A DNA stretch of 64,000 nucleotides from Thelonectria olida (GCA_020736575.1 JAGPYM010000013.1:1-64000); one strand, 5' to 3'; shown: positions 1 through 11,524, counted from the first letter of the stretch. Notes: a model not told the origin generated them from the letters alone. Program-made: numbers and translations.

Positions 1-1730
1 AGGCCATCAGCAATGGAGTAAGTGAAAGGCATGAGTGCAATGGTAAGGAATGCAGGAACGGCATCTCCGATATACCTCCAGTTGATGTCGACGACGGACT
101 TCGCCATCATGGAGCCAACAAGAATAAGAACGCATCCCGTGGCCCATGGGGGAATGGACGCAAAGATGGGAGCAAAGAAGACGGAGATGAAGAAGCAGAT
201 ACCAGCAGACATAGCGCTCAGGCCTGTCCTTCCGCCTTCGGAGATACCAGCACCAGACTCGACAAACGCGGTGACAGGAGGAACACCGAGGACAGCACCA
301 ATGGAGATACTGATGGCGTCAACAATGTAGGCGGTAGCCGAGCCCTCAAAGTCCTGCGTTACCGGGTCCACGAGGTCGGCGAAACGTGCCATACCATAGA
401 GGGTACCAGTACAGTCGAGGATATCCACATAGAGGAAGGTGATAAGGGCAAGGCCAAATTGACCTCCAACGCCTCCGAGATCAAATTCGAGAACATTGAG
501 GGTTTTCTTGATTTGGTGGAAGTCGACGACCTTCTTGAAGAAGTCGAAGGCGCTGTCGCCTATGGCCGTGTAGGGAAAGTATGTGACGGGGGTGTCCCGA
601 GGCCAAGAGATGATGCTAACCAACAGGATTCCGGCAATAATGGCACCCTTGACACGATACATCATGAGCATGACGGTGAAAATGCCACCACAGAAGATAC
701 CAATCCACATAGCGGGATATCGCATTTTCACCGAGGAGGGACATGCGCCGTTCTCCTTTGTTGAGGGGTCGCATCCGGCTAGTTCGGTTGGAGTGGAAGA
801 GCCCGGTACTATCAAGGCAATGCCTTCGCTGTAGGTCAAGCCGATGAGGGTGAGGAAAAGACCAATGCCGACACCAGTGGCGACCTTGATGGATCGAGGA
901 ATAGCACGGGCGAGCCATTGACGCATGCCCAAGAGCGCGAGACCTAAAAAGACGAATCCCTCGATGAAGATGGCAGTAAGAGCGAGCCCGTACGAAACAT
1001 TGCCGGAACCATATTTACCAACTAATCAAGGTTTGTCAGATCCAATTCCCCGAAAGGATTGCTTTTGTAAACTTACCGACGGTGTATGTGAAATAGGCAT
1101 TCAGTCCTAGAAATGAGAGTCAGTCTCTATTGGAGCTATGGAAGAATAGCTGGGGACTAAGAGCGATAAGCTGGTGGGAGCTGGACATACCCATTCCGGG
1201 GGCCAAGCCAACAGGACTGTTGTCGACCGGGTTAGCATCTGCAGAGACTAGACTTGGGCCCATACAACTCAAAATGGACGTACAGATTGGCGAAAAGGCC
1301 CATGCAAAAGGTGGCGAGAGCTGAAATGGCCGCGGTGGCAGTGACGACGTCTCGCTTGACAACCTGAACACACAGCATGTATTCCTCATTCTTTGCGCAG
1401 TTCACATCCTTATGTTTAGGCTCATCACACACGCATGTACCACCAGTCTCAGAAACGATAGAAGCGTTGACGGCGATGATGTATGCCATGGCGAAGAATA
1501 TGGCGAGACCAGCTCGGATCTCGGTTAGAAACCGCGAGCCTTTTCGTTCACGAGGCTGTTCATAGCAAGAATATCCAGTCAGCGAGACAAGACCCTGAGA
1601 TTAGAGCCGGTGGTTGATCCGCCGCCAGCACGTATGTGGGAGCACTTACATGGCCAGAACCCTCGAGTTGAAACCAGTGGCCGACCGCGCTGGCGGCCAC
1701 TTTGTTGTTTATGGTTTCCATCCAAGTCAT
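1..1730 (-). CDS. azgA: AzgA-type purine (adenine/guanine/hypoxanthine) permease, C-terminus cut by window edge
   Basis: Plasma-membrane H+/purine symporter of the AzgA (nucleobase-ascorbate-like) family. Exons read on the minus strand: 1730-1650, 1555-1284, 1216-1191, 1106-1077 and 1021-1 (open at the window edge); all four introns are GT-AG and keep phase. The 476 residues visible start MTWMETINNKVAASAVGHWF and contain the family signatures AMAYIIAVNAS, TATAAISALATFCMGLFANLPVG split over an intron, LAPGMGLNAYF, GMRQWLARAIP, GIGLFLTLIGLTYSEG and ALMPFTYSIADG, with many hydrophobic membrane segments. The ATG is the first in frame after an upstream TGA. Two internal exons are only 26 and 30 nt, so simple ORF searches miss the gene. 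The family usually has about 580 residues, so roughly the last 100 lie outside. The family call is firm; the exact substrate is inferred. Confidence 0.93.
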
Positions 1731-2928
1731 GACGGCAGCCTTTGCACGGGGCGAATAAGGGCAATGGGTGATTCAATCAACAGATTCCCCTAACCAAACG
1801 ATGTTGGAGCTCAATCCTTGAAAGGGAGGCTGGAAAGGGAGATTGAATGTGACTTCAACGAAGGGAGTCGACCCAGTCTTTAAGAAGATGAGAGAGTCCG
1901 GTCTAAAGGCCGAGGTGTGGGCTGGAAGGAGTTAGATTCGGGTTCAAGTGCAGGTCTGGTTCTGTCCAGTATCCGAGGACAGGCAAGGTATTGATAGGGA
2001 GCACGGAGCAGGGGAGAGGCGTGAAGGAGGGTACGGGGACTGGACACAAATGGAATGGGTGACTCGAGAATGGGCTGGGGTTCGAACTGGGACCTGACGG
2101 GGGGAGACATGGGCATGGATCTATATACTGTCGGCTGTCCTGGATAAGACACAGGCCTGCGATAGGTGAGGTGCAAAGATATCAAAGAGATCGCGGTTAC
2201 GAAGCTGGGGAATGAAAGCAAACAACCTACGTACCTGTCTGGAAAGCTCTAGTTCTTGGGGTAGCGATGCACAGCAGAGTGGATGTATTGCAATCTAGTC
2301 GGGATGCGGCGGCGCAAGGCAAAGCAGGTGCAGGCGCAAGGCGGCGTAATGCGACGGTGGACAGGTGCGCCTATCGGGGAGATCGGCTAGTTATCTCGAG
2401 TTGAAGCTGGGGTTGGTGTGTGTTTTGAACAACAAAGTCCAGGAGCAGGCCTAGATGCAAGTTCCAGATGAAGAACTAGACAAACTAGGCAATCAAGCCA
2501 AGCCCACGTCGATCAATGAAGAGAGAGGGGGCTTGTTTGAATGATGTGAAGGGGGGGATAACGAATTGACGGCTCGTGGTTGGTTTGTCTTGTGTGCAGG
2601 CTATTGTGCCGGCGGCGACGTCTGCCTCAAGTGGTGTCCGTGGGACGGTCTTCGTTTGCTGGAAGACGCAACTTGAAAGGGACCTGTTGGCTAGGTATGA
2701 AGCTGACGAAGCCTCTCGTCAAACAATGAGGCAACTCGAAGGGGAAAACGGTCCGAGATTGACTTGAAGCTGTACCGAGATAGAGACTGGGAGAGAGTCA
2801 AGAGAAGTCGAGGATGGCGATGGCCAACTAGAAAACCCCGAGTCCAGCGGAGGCAAGAAGGAGCCAGTGCGTACCTACCCGTGTCAATTGCATCGTTTCA
2901 TCTGATCAAATTTTTTCTTTACTCATGT

Positions 2929-2963
2929 CCCCCCCCCCCCCCCCCCCCCGGTTTTTTTTTTTT
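2929..2963. repeat. Homopolymer block C21-GG-T12
   Basis: Twenty-one C, two G, then twelve T in direct succession. The minus strand is a G21 run able to form G-quadruplex structures. Such runs are also prone to length errors in sequencing. Confidence 0.95.
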
Positions 2964-3886
2964 CGTCCAGTCCTTCCTGGGCGAGATGTCTTCCGCTGCC
3001 TTAACCAGAATTGTGTGGCCGCCGGCGATTCATCGAACCTCAATCCCGGCTGGGATCCATCCGATCCCCACGAGTGTGGTCCGGGAATTGTGACGGTCAC
3101 GGGCATGGCCGAGTCTTGTGGGGAGGCAAAGATAAGGATTTCTACATACGCCGCCACCCGGAACGATGTGATGCAGTCACCGAGAAGAGGTAGCGCCGGG
3201 CCACCGGCGGAGGCTTGCGTTGAGTCGATCGTTTGTTGGTGGAGTTGACTGTAACGAATTATTATGTGTTCGTAGCCGACCAAACATGTATGTGTTTGTT
3301 GGCTCATCCATCTCTTTCGGCGCGTCTGGTAGTGAAGTCTCAAGGTGGGATGGGATCGCCAACAAGGGCCAACACGACATGTCCATTTGAACACCGCACC
3401 TCCTGATGCATCTGAATCTAGGTACCGTAACGTACCATGGGCACAGCATAGTTATTGTGTACCTTGGTCTGAGGTGGCTCGATGGGTATCGTGGCGACGG
3501 GTTGTGGTGCCATGGCCGCAGCTTCAGCTCCAGTATTGATCCTCTGGTCGATTTGGGCCATTCGAAGAACCCAGGAGCCCTTTGTACTACCAAGTTAACT
3601 GGCACAAGTCATTCGAGGGTGGGGATCGCTGTATCCCCTGATCGATCTTCTCCGTGCCTGGTGTCTTCTTTGAGGCAGTTTGCCCTGGTGAGACAATCCA
3701 TCTCCGGGTGGTTCACCTGACGTTCGATGGAAGAAGAAGCAAAAAAAACTACGGCAAGCTTGAGTGGGTTGTCACGCAGTTCATTGGTGGGGCCAGGTTG
3801 GAACATCACTTTTGAAGGCTTCTAGAAGCGGAGAGAGATCCACCATCTTAGTTGGTCATGGACCCTGATCTCATTAATGAAACGCG

Positions 3887-3922
3887 GCTGAAGAAGCTGA
3901 AGAAGCTGAAGAAGCTGAAGAA
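3887..3922. repeat. Tandem repeat, four copies of GCTGAAGAA
   Basis: Four perfect 9-bp units followed by a partial GCC. It lies in noncoding DNA, although the minus strand would read Leu-Leu-Gln repeats. An ordinary minisatellite. Confidence 0.9.
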
Positions 3923-6900
3923 GCCAGAGGAGCGTGTTGTACCCACGATGACCAATACCTTGTTGATACAATAATGGGACGGTTCGAAGCCGGTTTAATA
4001 GAGGGTATACTCCTTGAGATAAGGAGATAGGGTTCAGTCTCAATTCTCGGTGGCTGCCGTAGTCACCGTGGCCGGCTCCGACGAGCAACAGAATGGGCGT
4101 GTGCTTGCTTCAGGTTGATTGCTGTGGCGGTCGCTATCGCTATCTCAATATTGAGCTGCGGTGGTGTGGTCAGCATGGCTCAAGGAGGAGCTTCTCTCCG
4201 GTGTGGATGAGTTCTGTTCCCGGTTGGCCAGCTAAGATAAGTTGGAGTCCCCGCGATTAACTCAAACGGGAAGCTGCTGTGGGTGTCACAAAAGGCCAAC
4301 AGAGGAACGAGATAAGATATGACAGGGCTCTGATAACAGCAGATTTGAGATGATGAGATCAGTTTCGGCTGCTAACAGATTTTAGTGAGCAACAGCGCAG
4401 GAACCTGAGCCTTTTGATATTGTGGAGGACAAATGTGGGGGATCAGAAGTCGGAAGGAACGAATGCGGTAAGGAGGGAATGAGGGGTAGGAATGAATGGG
4501 ACGGACCGCGGGAGGATGAGGGCACACGAGTATATTACATGCTTCAGGGCTGATCAGTGACGGGCCACGGGATGGAATGAGCCGAGTCGCCTCGTTCACC
4601 ATTGATCCTCGATGCTGCCCTTGCACAGGGCTTGAGTACACCTTGAAAAGGTATGGGGGAAAACACCAATTCTCTCACCGAAATCGCGCCACATTTAATG
4701 GCCAGATGCTTCTTACTAGCAAGATATTATCTCCATTAATGTGTCTTACTATCATTAGCAGATCTTTCACCTCAATTCATTGCATTTCAATAGAGCTGTG
4801 GCGGCCTCGTCGCCCACAAATATCTCGAGTTCGGGAGCAAACCAGGTTTCACAGCGCGCGCTGCAGAAGGAAACCCCAATATGCGCCAAAGAGTGAGGGT
4901 GGTTAGGCTAGGGAACTCAAGCAATCAATCAATCAAATAATTAATTACCGGTATGCATAGAAAAAGTTTGAGGCAATCTTGCATTAACTGACTGCAGCTA
5001 CTTCTCGGCCCCGCTCATCCCAGATCTCATCTGTGCCTACCTTGTGGTAATAGCACATAGTTAATCTAATTCCGGACCACGCACTATTGACCAGGTTTTA
5101 AACGGCCTCCCCATCTCAAGTCGAGACAACACACGAATGGGCTCATCAACCATTCTTTTGCTCATGCAAAAGAGGCCCAAATTCTATGCAAGGTCCGGAT
5201 GATGCAGATATCACCCGCGTACAACGCAGCCGCATTGATGGAGCCGTTCCCTCGATAGACCCCGGCAAGTTTCTTTTCCTATACTGCCGTCCTCTTGCCG
5301 GACCCAGGATTGCGAGGAACGTTGGCTTGAGGAGATCATCGCGCGGCTTCAAGCATCGAGGCTCCTTGTGTGCCGATACATCGCCCACTGTGTGCGGCAC
5401 ACACAGCACAGATCACCCGACTGCTGTTGGGCTACGCAGAGTTTTGTTGGGCGGAATCGGGATAGTCGCCGTGAACAATCCCGATGCTGCTCTCCCTTGA
5501 CACTGCCTTAAGCAGTGTAAGTGGAGCCTCGCGCTCTCGCTTCTGATCTTCTCCTGAGCCAAGTTCGCTACTCGATCTTACGTGGCTCATCATTGGCCAA
5601 TCAATATCCGGGAGGTGAGCTTCTCAGTCACTGCATAGATACACTTTCTCAAGCACGAAAGCGTCCCACACTAATCTGTATGTTACCGTTTGACCGAGAT
5701 GGCTATCCTGTATTGATCCTTCACACAGATGATCGACCCGAGTTCGGCTACTCTACCGCTTGCTTCTCCCTTGGTTGATGCCAAACATCAATAAATGAAT
5801 CATGGAGAAATTGGCGCGTGGGACAAGGGCACGGATGTTCATCAGACCGGACCCGAATTAGTATTTGGTCACACCAAGAGCAGTCATAGAGCCCTCTCTG
5901 AAGTCATGTATGGTTCTCGGGGAGTCCCATGACGCCTCACCCATCACGACGCTTTGAGGCCAGCTCAGGTCCGTATTTTGACTTTTCGATCCGAGGAGAC
6001 TTGAGTGCTGATCCCGTCGGAAATCCGGATTATGAATTGGGACCCAAACAGGTTGTCTCTCACCGACATTTTCTGCTCATTTCTTATTAGTCGGTGCCTT
6101 TTGCCTTGTCTGACAATGATGTTAAAGTGAAGTCTTACGTAGTTGCGGAACCGTGGGAAGCAACACCGCCGAGCGCGGGAGTTGAAGGAAGACGCCATTC
6201 TCAACGTTCGGTGGGTGGATCAGTCAGCGGGTGTGTCTCACCCATGCCAGTCGAGTCACGACTGGGAAATCTACCCTCCAGGGAACGGAATTAGTTTACC
6301 GTGGGTGTTTTCATGGTTTGCAAAGTATGTATCAACACTTCGATTCTAGCAAAATAAACGGTCGGCCACGAATGAAGTCGGCTTGCAAGTCACAAAACGG
6401 TTATGAGAAGCCACGGCTCCTCGGGGCTGGAGATCTGCGCATCTTGTTCACCACAGTCGACCCAAGCCCGAAGAAAAGCGCGGTGGAAAGTCAACCCTTG
6501 TTCCGCGGTGGCATCCCTGTTTTCCTTTTCTTCTTCTTTCTTCGTCTCCCCATCCTCCTCCGATTGACAACTCACGATTCCGTTTCCCCAGAGTCGCAAG
6601 CGTGTTGATGATTGACGTCAGGGGACCATTTCCAGCGTGGATCCAGTAACTCACGAGCCAATATCGCGTCCGCATGACGTCAGCCACAAGGACCCTGCAT
6701 CACCACCATGATCAAATCGCAGCACCAGGCATTGCCGAGCAGCACCTGGCAGCACCGCCGGCAACAGCGCTTAATGCAGGACCGTGGCTGATGTGCGCTG
6801 CAGCTCGACGCCATAATGCTACTTTTCCCTGGTTCCCTCCCCCAACATCCATCATTGTGGCCCAACGCTTATTCAAGACGCTGATGCGCCATGATCGATG

Positions 6901-7047
6901 ATGGGCCGCGTGCACAGCCCCGCCCAGCACCATCGGGAGGCGGCCTTTGACGGAGGCAGCCACCCACCCAGTGGGAGCCCTCCTCCCGGACAACTTGACA
7001 GCCTCTTGTTCGCAACCCATGCTGCAGATCCAACCCTTTATTTGTAC

Positions 7048-7056
7048 ATATAAAAG
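7048..7056 (+). promoter_or_regulatory. TATA box upstream of the 7285 gene
   Basis: ATATAAAAG lies about 230 bp before the ATG at 7285. It is followed by a C/T-rich leader, as is common for fungal RNA polymerase II promoters. The transcription start has not been mapped. Confidence 0.55.
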
Positions 7057-7284
7057 CCTGTCCCCTACATTTGGTCCCCTTCTTTTGTCTAGCCTGGCTT
7101 CGTTGATCTTGGCAAAACCTCCGGCCGGGTTGCCTAGATTTTTAGTCTCTGATCATTTCCCATCACATCGAATCAGATCGAATCCTTCCCACCCGTCTCT
7201 TTACTACATATTGTAGCCCAAAGCCCAAAGCATCCCAACTTACCCAAGAACCTTATTCAAGTTACGCCTCACCCGTCGACTATC

Positions 7285-8517
7285 ATGAGCCATCGCTATC
7301 CCCCACGCCGCCGGGGCCAGCCTCGTCTGGACGACGAGTTCGTGGACTACGACCCGTATCAGGCATACCAACAGCCATACCAACAACCATATGAACAGCC
7401 ATATGGTGCTTACGATCCCTACGAACAATATGTCCCTCGGAATTCTGCTCCTCCAGAGCCTCGGTCGCCTCCCAAGTCATCGCCACCCCGTCGCCGCAAG
7501 TCAGAAAAGCATCGCCGCGCACCAAGTCCCATATACTACTCTGACGAACCATCGAATTCATCTCGTCGCCATGGCAAACGTGCTCCCCGGCACGAAGAAG
7601 ACCGTCGTGGTCGCAGTGCCGGGCCAGACCGTCAAGGACGCGGCCCTAGCCCGCCTCCCTTCGTCACCGAACCTGAACCATCTCGGCGGCACCATCGCTC
7701 GTCGCGTGCTGAGCGAGACGCACGTCGTAAAAGCGAACCTCGTTTCATGGATCCCTACGAACAAGATTTCTATCCACGCGAGCCGCCTCCCCGTCACTAC
7801 CCGTCCGAACCTCGCGAGAGATCTGCCCGAGATCGAGATGGAGATGGAGACATGGATCGAGACCTAGACCGAAATCGATCCCACCGTTCCCGTTCGGTCC
7901 GAGAGCCCCCATCGGAGCATCGATCCCGAGGCCGCAGTTCGCGGCACCCAGGCATGGAGGATGGCAATGAATACATGACGACAAGCCGTCGACACCCAGA
8001 TATGGATGATGGCAATGACTACATACCGACCAGCCGTCGACACCCAGGTATGGAGGATGACAATGTATATGCGACCCCAAGCCGTCGACGTCCTCGATCT
8101 CAGACTCGAGGTCGACAAGACAGGAGGGCCCCATCAGGCCCATCACCGACCAGGGGCCGCCCTCCTCCCACCCCGCGCGGTCGTGAACCCACCAATACCA
8201 AGAGGCGCAGCTCAATGCCTGCAACAACCAAAAATGGCATTCCTTGGTGGCAGAATCCCCTTGTGCAGGCTGGTGCCCGCACTGCCTTGACGGCCGGTGC
8301 TCAAGCTGCCATGAAGTCTCGCAACGATCAAGGCGACTGGTTGGGCGCTAAAGGCGCCAAGATTGCAACAGCTGCCCTTGGTGCTGCCTTGGTTGACGGC
8401 TTCATCGGACAGAAGCATCCCAACAGCACGAGGCACAGTATTGCGAAGCAGGGCGTTGATCTTGCCTCGTCCAAGGCGGCCGTGGGTGCTGATCATGCTG
8501 CACGCCATCATCATTGA
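7285..8517 (+). CDS. Low-complexity Arg/Pro/Tyr-rich protein with conserved-looking Ala/Gly C-terminal segment
   Basis: A single-exon 410-residue protein of unknown function. Residues 24-45 hold short QQPY/EQPY repeats. Residues 55-310 are highly charged and disordered, with RRR, SRRHH and RDRD clusters resembling SR/RD-type nuclear proteins. Residues 219-266 hold three copies of a roughly 16-residue repeat (SRRHPGMEDGNxY type). The last part (about 318-410) is the only ordered-looking region: it begins with IPWWQNPLVQAGARTAL, is Ala/Gly-rich and glycine-zipper-like, and ends in His3. A TATA box and C/T-rich leader precede the ATG. The biased but consistent composition over 1.2 kb, with no stop, supports a real gene. 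No enzymatic motif is visible, and a nuclear or RNA-associated role would be a guess. Confidence 0.8.
   Translation: MSHRYPPRRRGQPRLDDEFVDYDPYQAYQQPYQQPYEQPYGAYDPYEQYVPRNSAPPEPRSPPKSSPPRRRKSEKHRRAPSPIYYSDEPSNSSRRHGKRAPRHEEDRRGRSAGPDRQGRGPSPPPFVTEPEPSRRHHRSSRAERDARRKSEPRFMDPYEQDFYPREPPPRHYPSEPRERSARDRDGDGDMDRDLDRNRSHRSRSVREPPSEHRSRGRSSRHPGMEDGNEYMTTSRRHPDMDDGNDYIPTSRRHPGMEDDNVYATPSRRRPRSQTRGRQDRRAPSGPSPTRGRPPPTPRGREPTNTKRRSSMPATTKNGIPWWQNPLVQAGARTALTAGAQAAMKSRNDQGDWLGAKGAKIATAALGAALVDGFIGQKHPNSTRHSIAKQGVDLASSKAAVGADHAARHHH
7939..8082 (+). repeat. In-frame 48-bp tandem repeat, three copies
   Basis: Three diverged units encode residues 219-266 of the 410-residue protein, each with an (S)RRHP-M-(E/D)D-N-Y core. 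The unit length is a multiple of three, so copy changes keep the frame. Confidence 0.75.
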
Positions 8518-8982
8518 TCCCTCCCAGATACGGTATGGGGGGACTACCTTGTCCCGGAGATTTCCAACTCTTCGCTTCTCTTCTCACTTTGTTCTTGTTT
8601 TCCCCCCTTTTAAATGTATGTCCTCCGATTTCTTTTGCATGGGATAGTTGGAGTCTCAGCGGGCGAGTCAAAAAGTAAGCGAGGAATTCAAAGTAGGTAT
8701 ATTATATTGGACTTGGATCTAAGACATTTCTTGCAATGGTTATGATGACGATAAATGACTCAATTTCTACGAATCTAAGTTTCTGTCTCGTGTGCTTTTC
8801 GTCGAGTAGTGTCTGATTTGATAGATGAGTGTGCCAGATAATATACGAATCCTACCTCATTGTTGTGGGTAAAGATCATGTCCATTCTCTTATTCATACA
8901 TTCACATCTACCGTCATTTCTCAGTGAGACCTGTTGCGTCACTTCTGGTGGTGAGGATTCCAGGATTCCCTTGTTGGGAAGC
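8518..8982. other. Intergenic, between convergent gene ends
   Basis: Presumed 3' untranslated DNA of the genes on either side, AT-rich in the middle (8690-8770). Nothing else was recognised. Confidence 0.6.
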
Positions 8983-9567
8983 TTAAGAAGTCGAGATATC
9001 CCAAGGTCGGCATCGGTCCGCGGCACAGAAGCCGTTGCAGCAAGGGCCAACGTACTGACCGTTGGAATCATAACACTCGCCTATGATGATAGGTTAGGAC
9101 CAACAGCTATGGATTACATCAGGAGGAAGCCGACTCGCCATATGTAGGTACGCACATGCCGTTACAGCTGACGCTGAGAATCGGCTGAGGAGGTCCAACA
9201 ACAATTTGTTGGAGCCCACCTTTGCCAATGCTCTGCACCAGTGTCTTCTCACCCGTAGTAGTGAATGTGCATTGCTGGAAGGCGTTGTAGTCTGGCGCAT
9301 CAATGATGTTTACTGAGATGTCGCTGTCTATTATTTCAAAGTGGCTTGGTCAGGTCGACATGTCCGCTGAGTGCTGACTAGAGTGAGTAAATTGGGCTTA
9401 CTTGTCTCGTGAGTTGTACCATCGGCGGGAAACTCTAGCGAATAGGATGCTGGGCCGCCATGAAACGTGAGGTGGACCGTTTGTACGTCGTCGCGAGTCC
9501 TGATGCTGGGCCACGCGAAGGCGCCGGAGACGGTGGTGATGGTGAGCAGAAGTAGGGAGTTGAACAT
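8983..9567 (-). CDS. Small secreted cysteine-rich protein
   Basis: Three exons on the minus strand, 9567-9402, 9327-9166 and 9080-8983, give 141 residues. The N-terminus MFNSLLLLTITTVSGAFA is a clear signal peptide with likely cleavage after AFA. The middle part is a possible beta-rich domain without known motifs. The C-terminal tail has six cysteines (110, 112, 123, 124, 128, 133) in a C-C-CC-C-C order, a disulphide-knot-like pattern seen in secreted fungal proteins. A TATA box lies about 85 bp upstream of the ATG. The second intron uses a weak donor (GTAACG). If it is retained, the protein ends at 9119 with a different tail (SCNGMCVPTYGESASS) and loses the Cys array. Extracellular location is well supported; function (effector, antimicrobial, other) is unknown. 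Confidence 0.68.
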
Positions 9568-10069
9568 GTTGTGAGCTGGTGCGTTGAGTATAATTGATCG
9601 AGAGTCGTTCCTCACACCCCCATCAAACCTCCGTCTATAGTCGAGCCTTATATAGACCATCAGCAGAGGGAAGTGCATTTTCGCACGGTCGAGATGATGA
9701 CCCGAGATCACCAACCATGGCTGAGACCTGGAGGGCCGATCAAAACAATGGTTTGGCGATGCAAAGCCAAAATACGAGACGCATATGTCACGAGGCTGGT
9801 ACGGACCAATCTTAAGAGACTCAATCGACGATCCCTCGCAAATGGCCGCTTCACTCGGCTTGTGTCAGCTACCAAAGTGAAGAATCCCGTCGTAAGAGAG
9901 CAGCTGAGCTGCTACAACCACGTATCTATCCAATAAACGATATATGCATTGAAAGAACAAAATCGACTTGCCTGCCTGCTATCCATTCCGCCCCGAGGTG
10001 GCCGTCTGATGTGCATTCCAATGGCATTTTCCAGATAGGCAGTTTCTTAAGCTGCCATATCCTGTGATA
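9568..10069. other. Intergenic: promoter of the secreted-protein gene and 3' end of the dehydrogenase gene
   Basis: It contains the TATA box at 9647-9654. No copy of the TCGGATCCGA palindrome was seen here, which argues that the secreted-protein gene is outside the neighbouring regulon. Confidence 0.6.
9647..9654 (-). promoter_or_regulatory. TATA box of the secreted-protein gene
   Basis: TATATAAG on the minus strand, about 80-85 bp upstream of the ATG at 9567. The position is appropriate for a TATA-driven, strongly regulated fungal gene. Confidence 0.6.
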
Positions 10070-11291
10070 TCATACAGTGCCATTTTGCTTCTTGTAATTG
10101 TAAAACCCTTTCCCACTTTTAACTCCAAGATCTCCCTTCTCAATGTATTGCTCCAGGTACTGGCGTGGCTCTTCAGGAATATCCCGCCTTGACTCTGCGT
10201 AGTGATTCTCAATGTCCAACACGACATCGAGGCCCACCACATCCATCAACTCGAAAGGACCCTTGGGGGTTTTAAGCACTCCTTTGAAGATGGAGTCGAT
10301 CTCCTCGGGCGCAGCAACTCCTTCTGCCGCAGCAAGAAGAGCTTCCCTCTTGATGGCAGCCCATATTCTGCTCCCCGTGATTGCATGAGCAAGGACTGAA
10401 GCACAGCTGTTGGAATGAATATAGTCTACGTACCTGTTGTAGATGTATCCCATTGATTGGGTCTTCACCTGAAAGGGTGAAAAGCCATGATCTTTGGACC
10501 GTTGCATGACTAATGCAATAGAGGAAGGCCTAGTCTGGTTGTGGCCCATGATTTCCAGTTCTACAGTTGCAACTATCATTAGATTGAACAAATTCTCGAT
10601 GTTAATCCGCCGTGTGCTTACCGCATGTTTCGGGAGGCCAGTCTAGATGCGTTGCCTCTGTTAGAGATGGTCACCACTCTATCCCAGGGGCAACTTACAC
10701 GAGTGGACACTGAGAATCCGATCTTCGTGCTTCAGATTCAAGCCCTCTATTATTTCGGAGCAAGAATAGCTGCTCGAATTTGAGGCAACGATGACTTCTC
10801 CTGGTGCTAGAGAATCGAGTTGGGAGATGACCTTCTTCTTCAACGGAAGCTGTTCTGGTACGCACTGTTGAATTCGTCGTGTCAGTATCTAACACACGAA
10901 TACGGCGATGGAAGTGTCTTACCTCGATAACAAGCCATGCGGTCTCAAGTGCTTCTTCAAGTGATTCAGGTGTGTGTACTGCGACTTCTCCCCATTGACG
11001 GCCTTTAGGCGAAGCCATTGAGCGGAAGGAATGGATCGCCTGAAGGCTAGCCTGGAGCTGAGAGGGCTGAGCATCGACCAAGTGGACATCGTTCCCCTTG
11101 CTGGACCACTAGAACTCGACAAAGTCAGTGATGCAGGCCAGTTGCGTACGCCCAGCGAGCTCATGAGAGCGAGCCGAACAGCAGAAGTAATCATCAACCA
11201 CCATAGGCCATACCATATACGCCAGGCGTCTCCCCTGTGTGCCCGCCCCAATAAGGACCACCGATGTCCTCAGATTCCCAGTGAGTTGCAT
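10070..11291 (-). CDS. 3-hydroxyacyl-CoA dehydrogenase-like (lambda-crystallin type) oxidoreductase
   Basis: NAD-dependent dehydrogenase of the 3-hydroxyacyl-CoA dehydrogenase superfamily. Six exons on the minus strand, 11291-11214, 11108-10923, 10864-10699, 10642-10622, 10560-10434 and 10367-10070, give 291 residues with all phases consistent. The N-terminal Rossmann fold shows VVLIGAGTQG (residues 11-20), then DVHLVDAQPSQ and VIECVPEQLPLKKKV. The SNSSSY segment and catalytic-type His142 in LSVHSYWPPE follow. The C-terminal domain includes GPFELMDVVGLDVVLDI and GDLGVKSGKGFYNYKK, both typical of the family. Exon 4 is only 21 nt. Two perfect TCGGATCCGA sites lie within 250 bp upstream, linking it to the adjacent regulator and MFS transporter. 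Members of this family act on hydroxyacyl-CoAs, gulonate or carnitine, so the substrate is unknown. Confidence 0.9.
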
Positions 11292-11428
11292 GGTTCGAAG
11301 ATACGCTGGGCACTAGATTAGAGTAGCAGTCGAGAAAAGTCCACTACTGCGTAAAAGACTAGCGAAAATGAAGAGTGTTCGAAAGGCTAAAGTACATGCA
11401 ACAACTCGACGTTTATTATAAAGTCATT

Positions 11429-11438
11429 TCGGATCCGA
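11429..11438. promoter_or_regulatory. Putative zinc-cluster binding palindrome, copy 1
   Basis: TCGGATCCGA, an inverted CGG-N2-CCG repeat of the kind bound by Zn2Cys6 dimers. It lies 138 bp upstream of the dehydrogenase ATG. Confidence 0.65.
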
Positions 11439-11524
11439 TCGTTTATGAAGCCCCAGTTATTGATCGTCGTCATTGGGGGCGTTCGGTCCACTCGAGACCC
11501 GGCGTCTGTCCTCTCGCTTCGTGA

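Larger units (their letters stand above)
1731..7284. other. Gene-poor 5.5-kb intergenic region
   Basis: No ORF here resembles a known protein or shows convincing exon structure. Short overlapping ORFs on both strands have the scrambled Arg/Ser/Pro composition of chance frames. It holds the upstream DNA of the purine permease at its left end, a C21-GG-T12 homopolymer block, a 9-bp tandem repeat and, at its right end, the promoter of the 7285 gene. Long leaders or noncoding transcripts are possible but cannot be seen from sequence. Confidence 0.6.

Noticed and set aside
2075..2100. GGTTCGAA motif resembling a tRNA T-loop
   Set aside because: No matching A-box or stems upstream; isolated motif.
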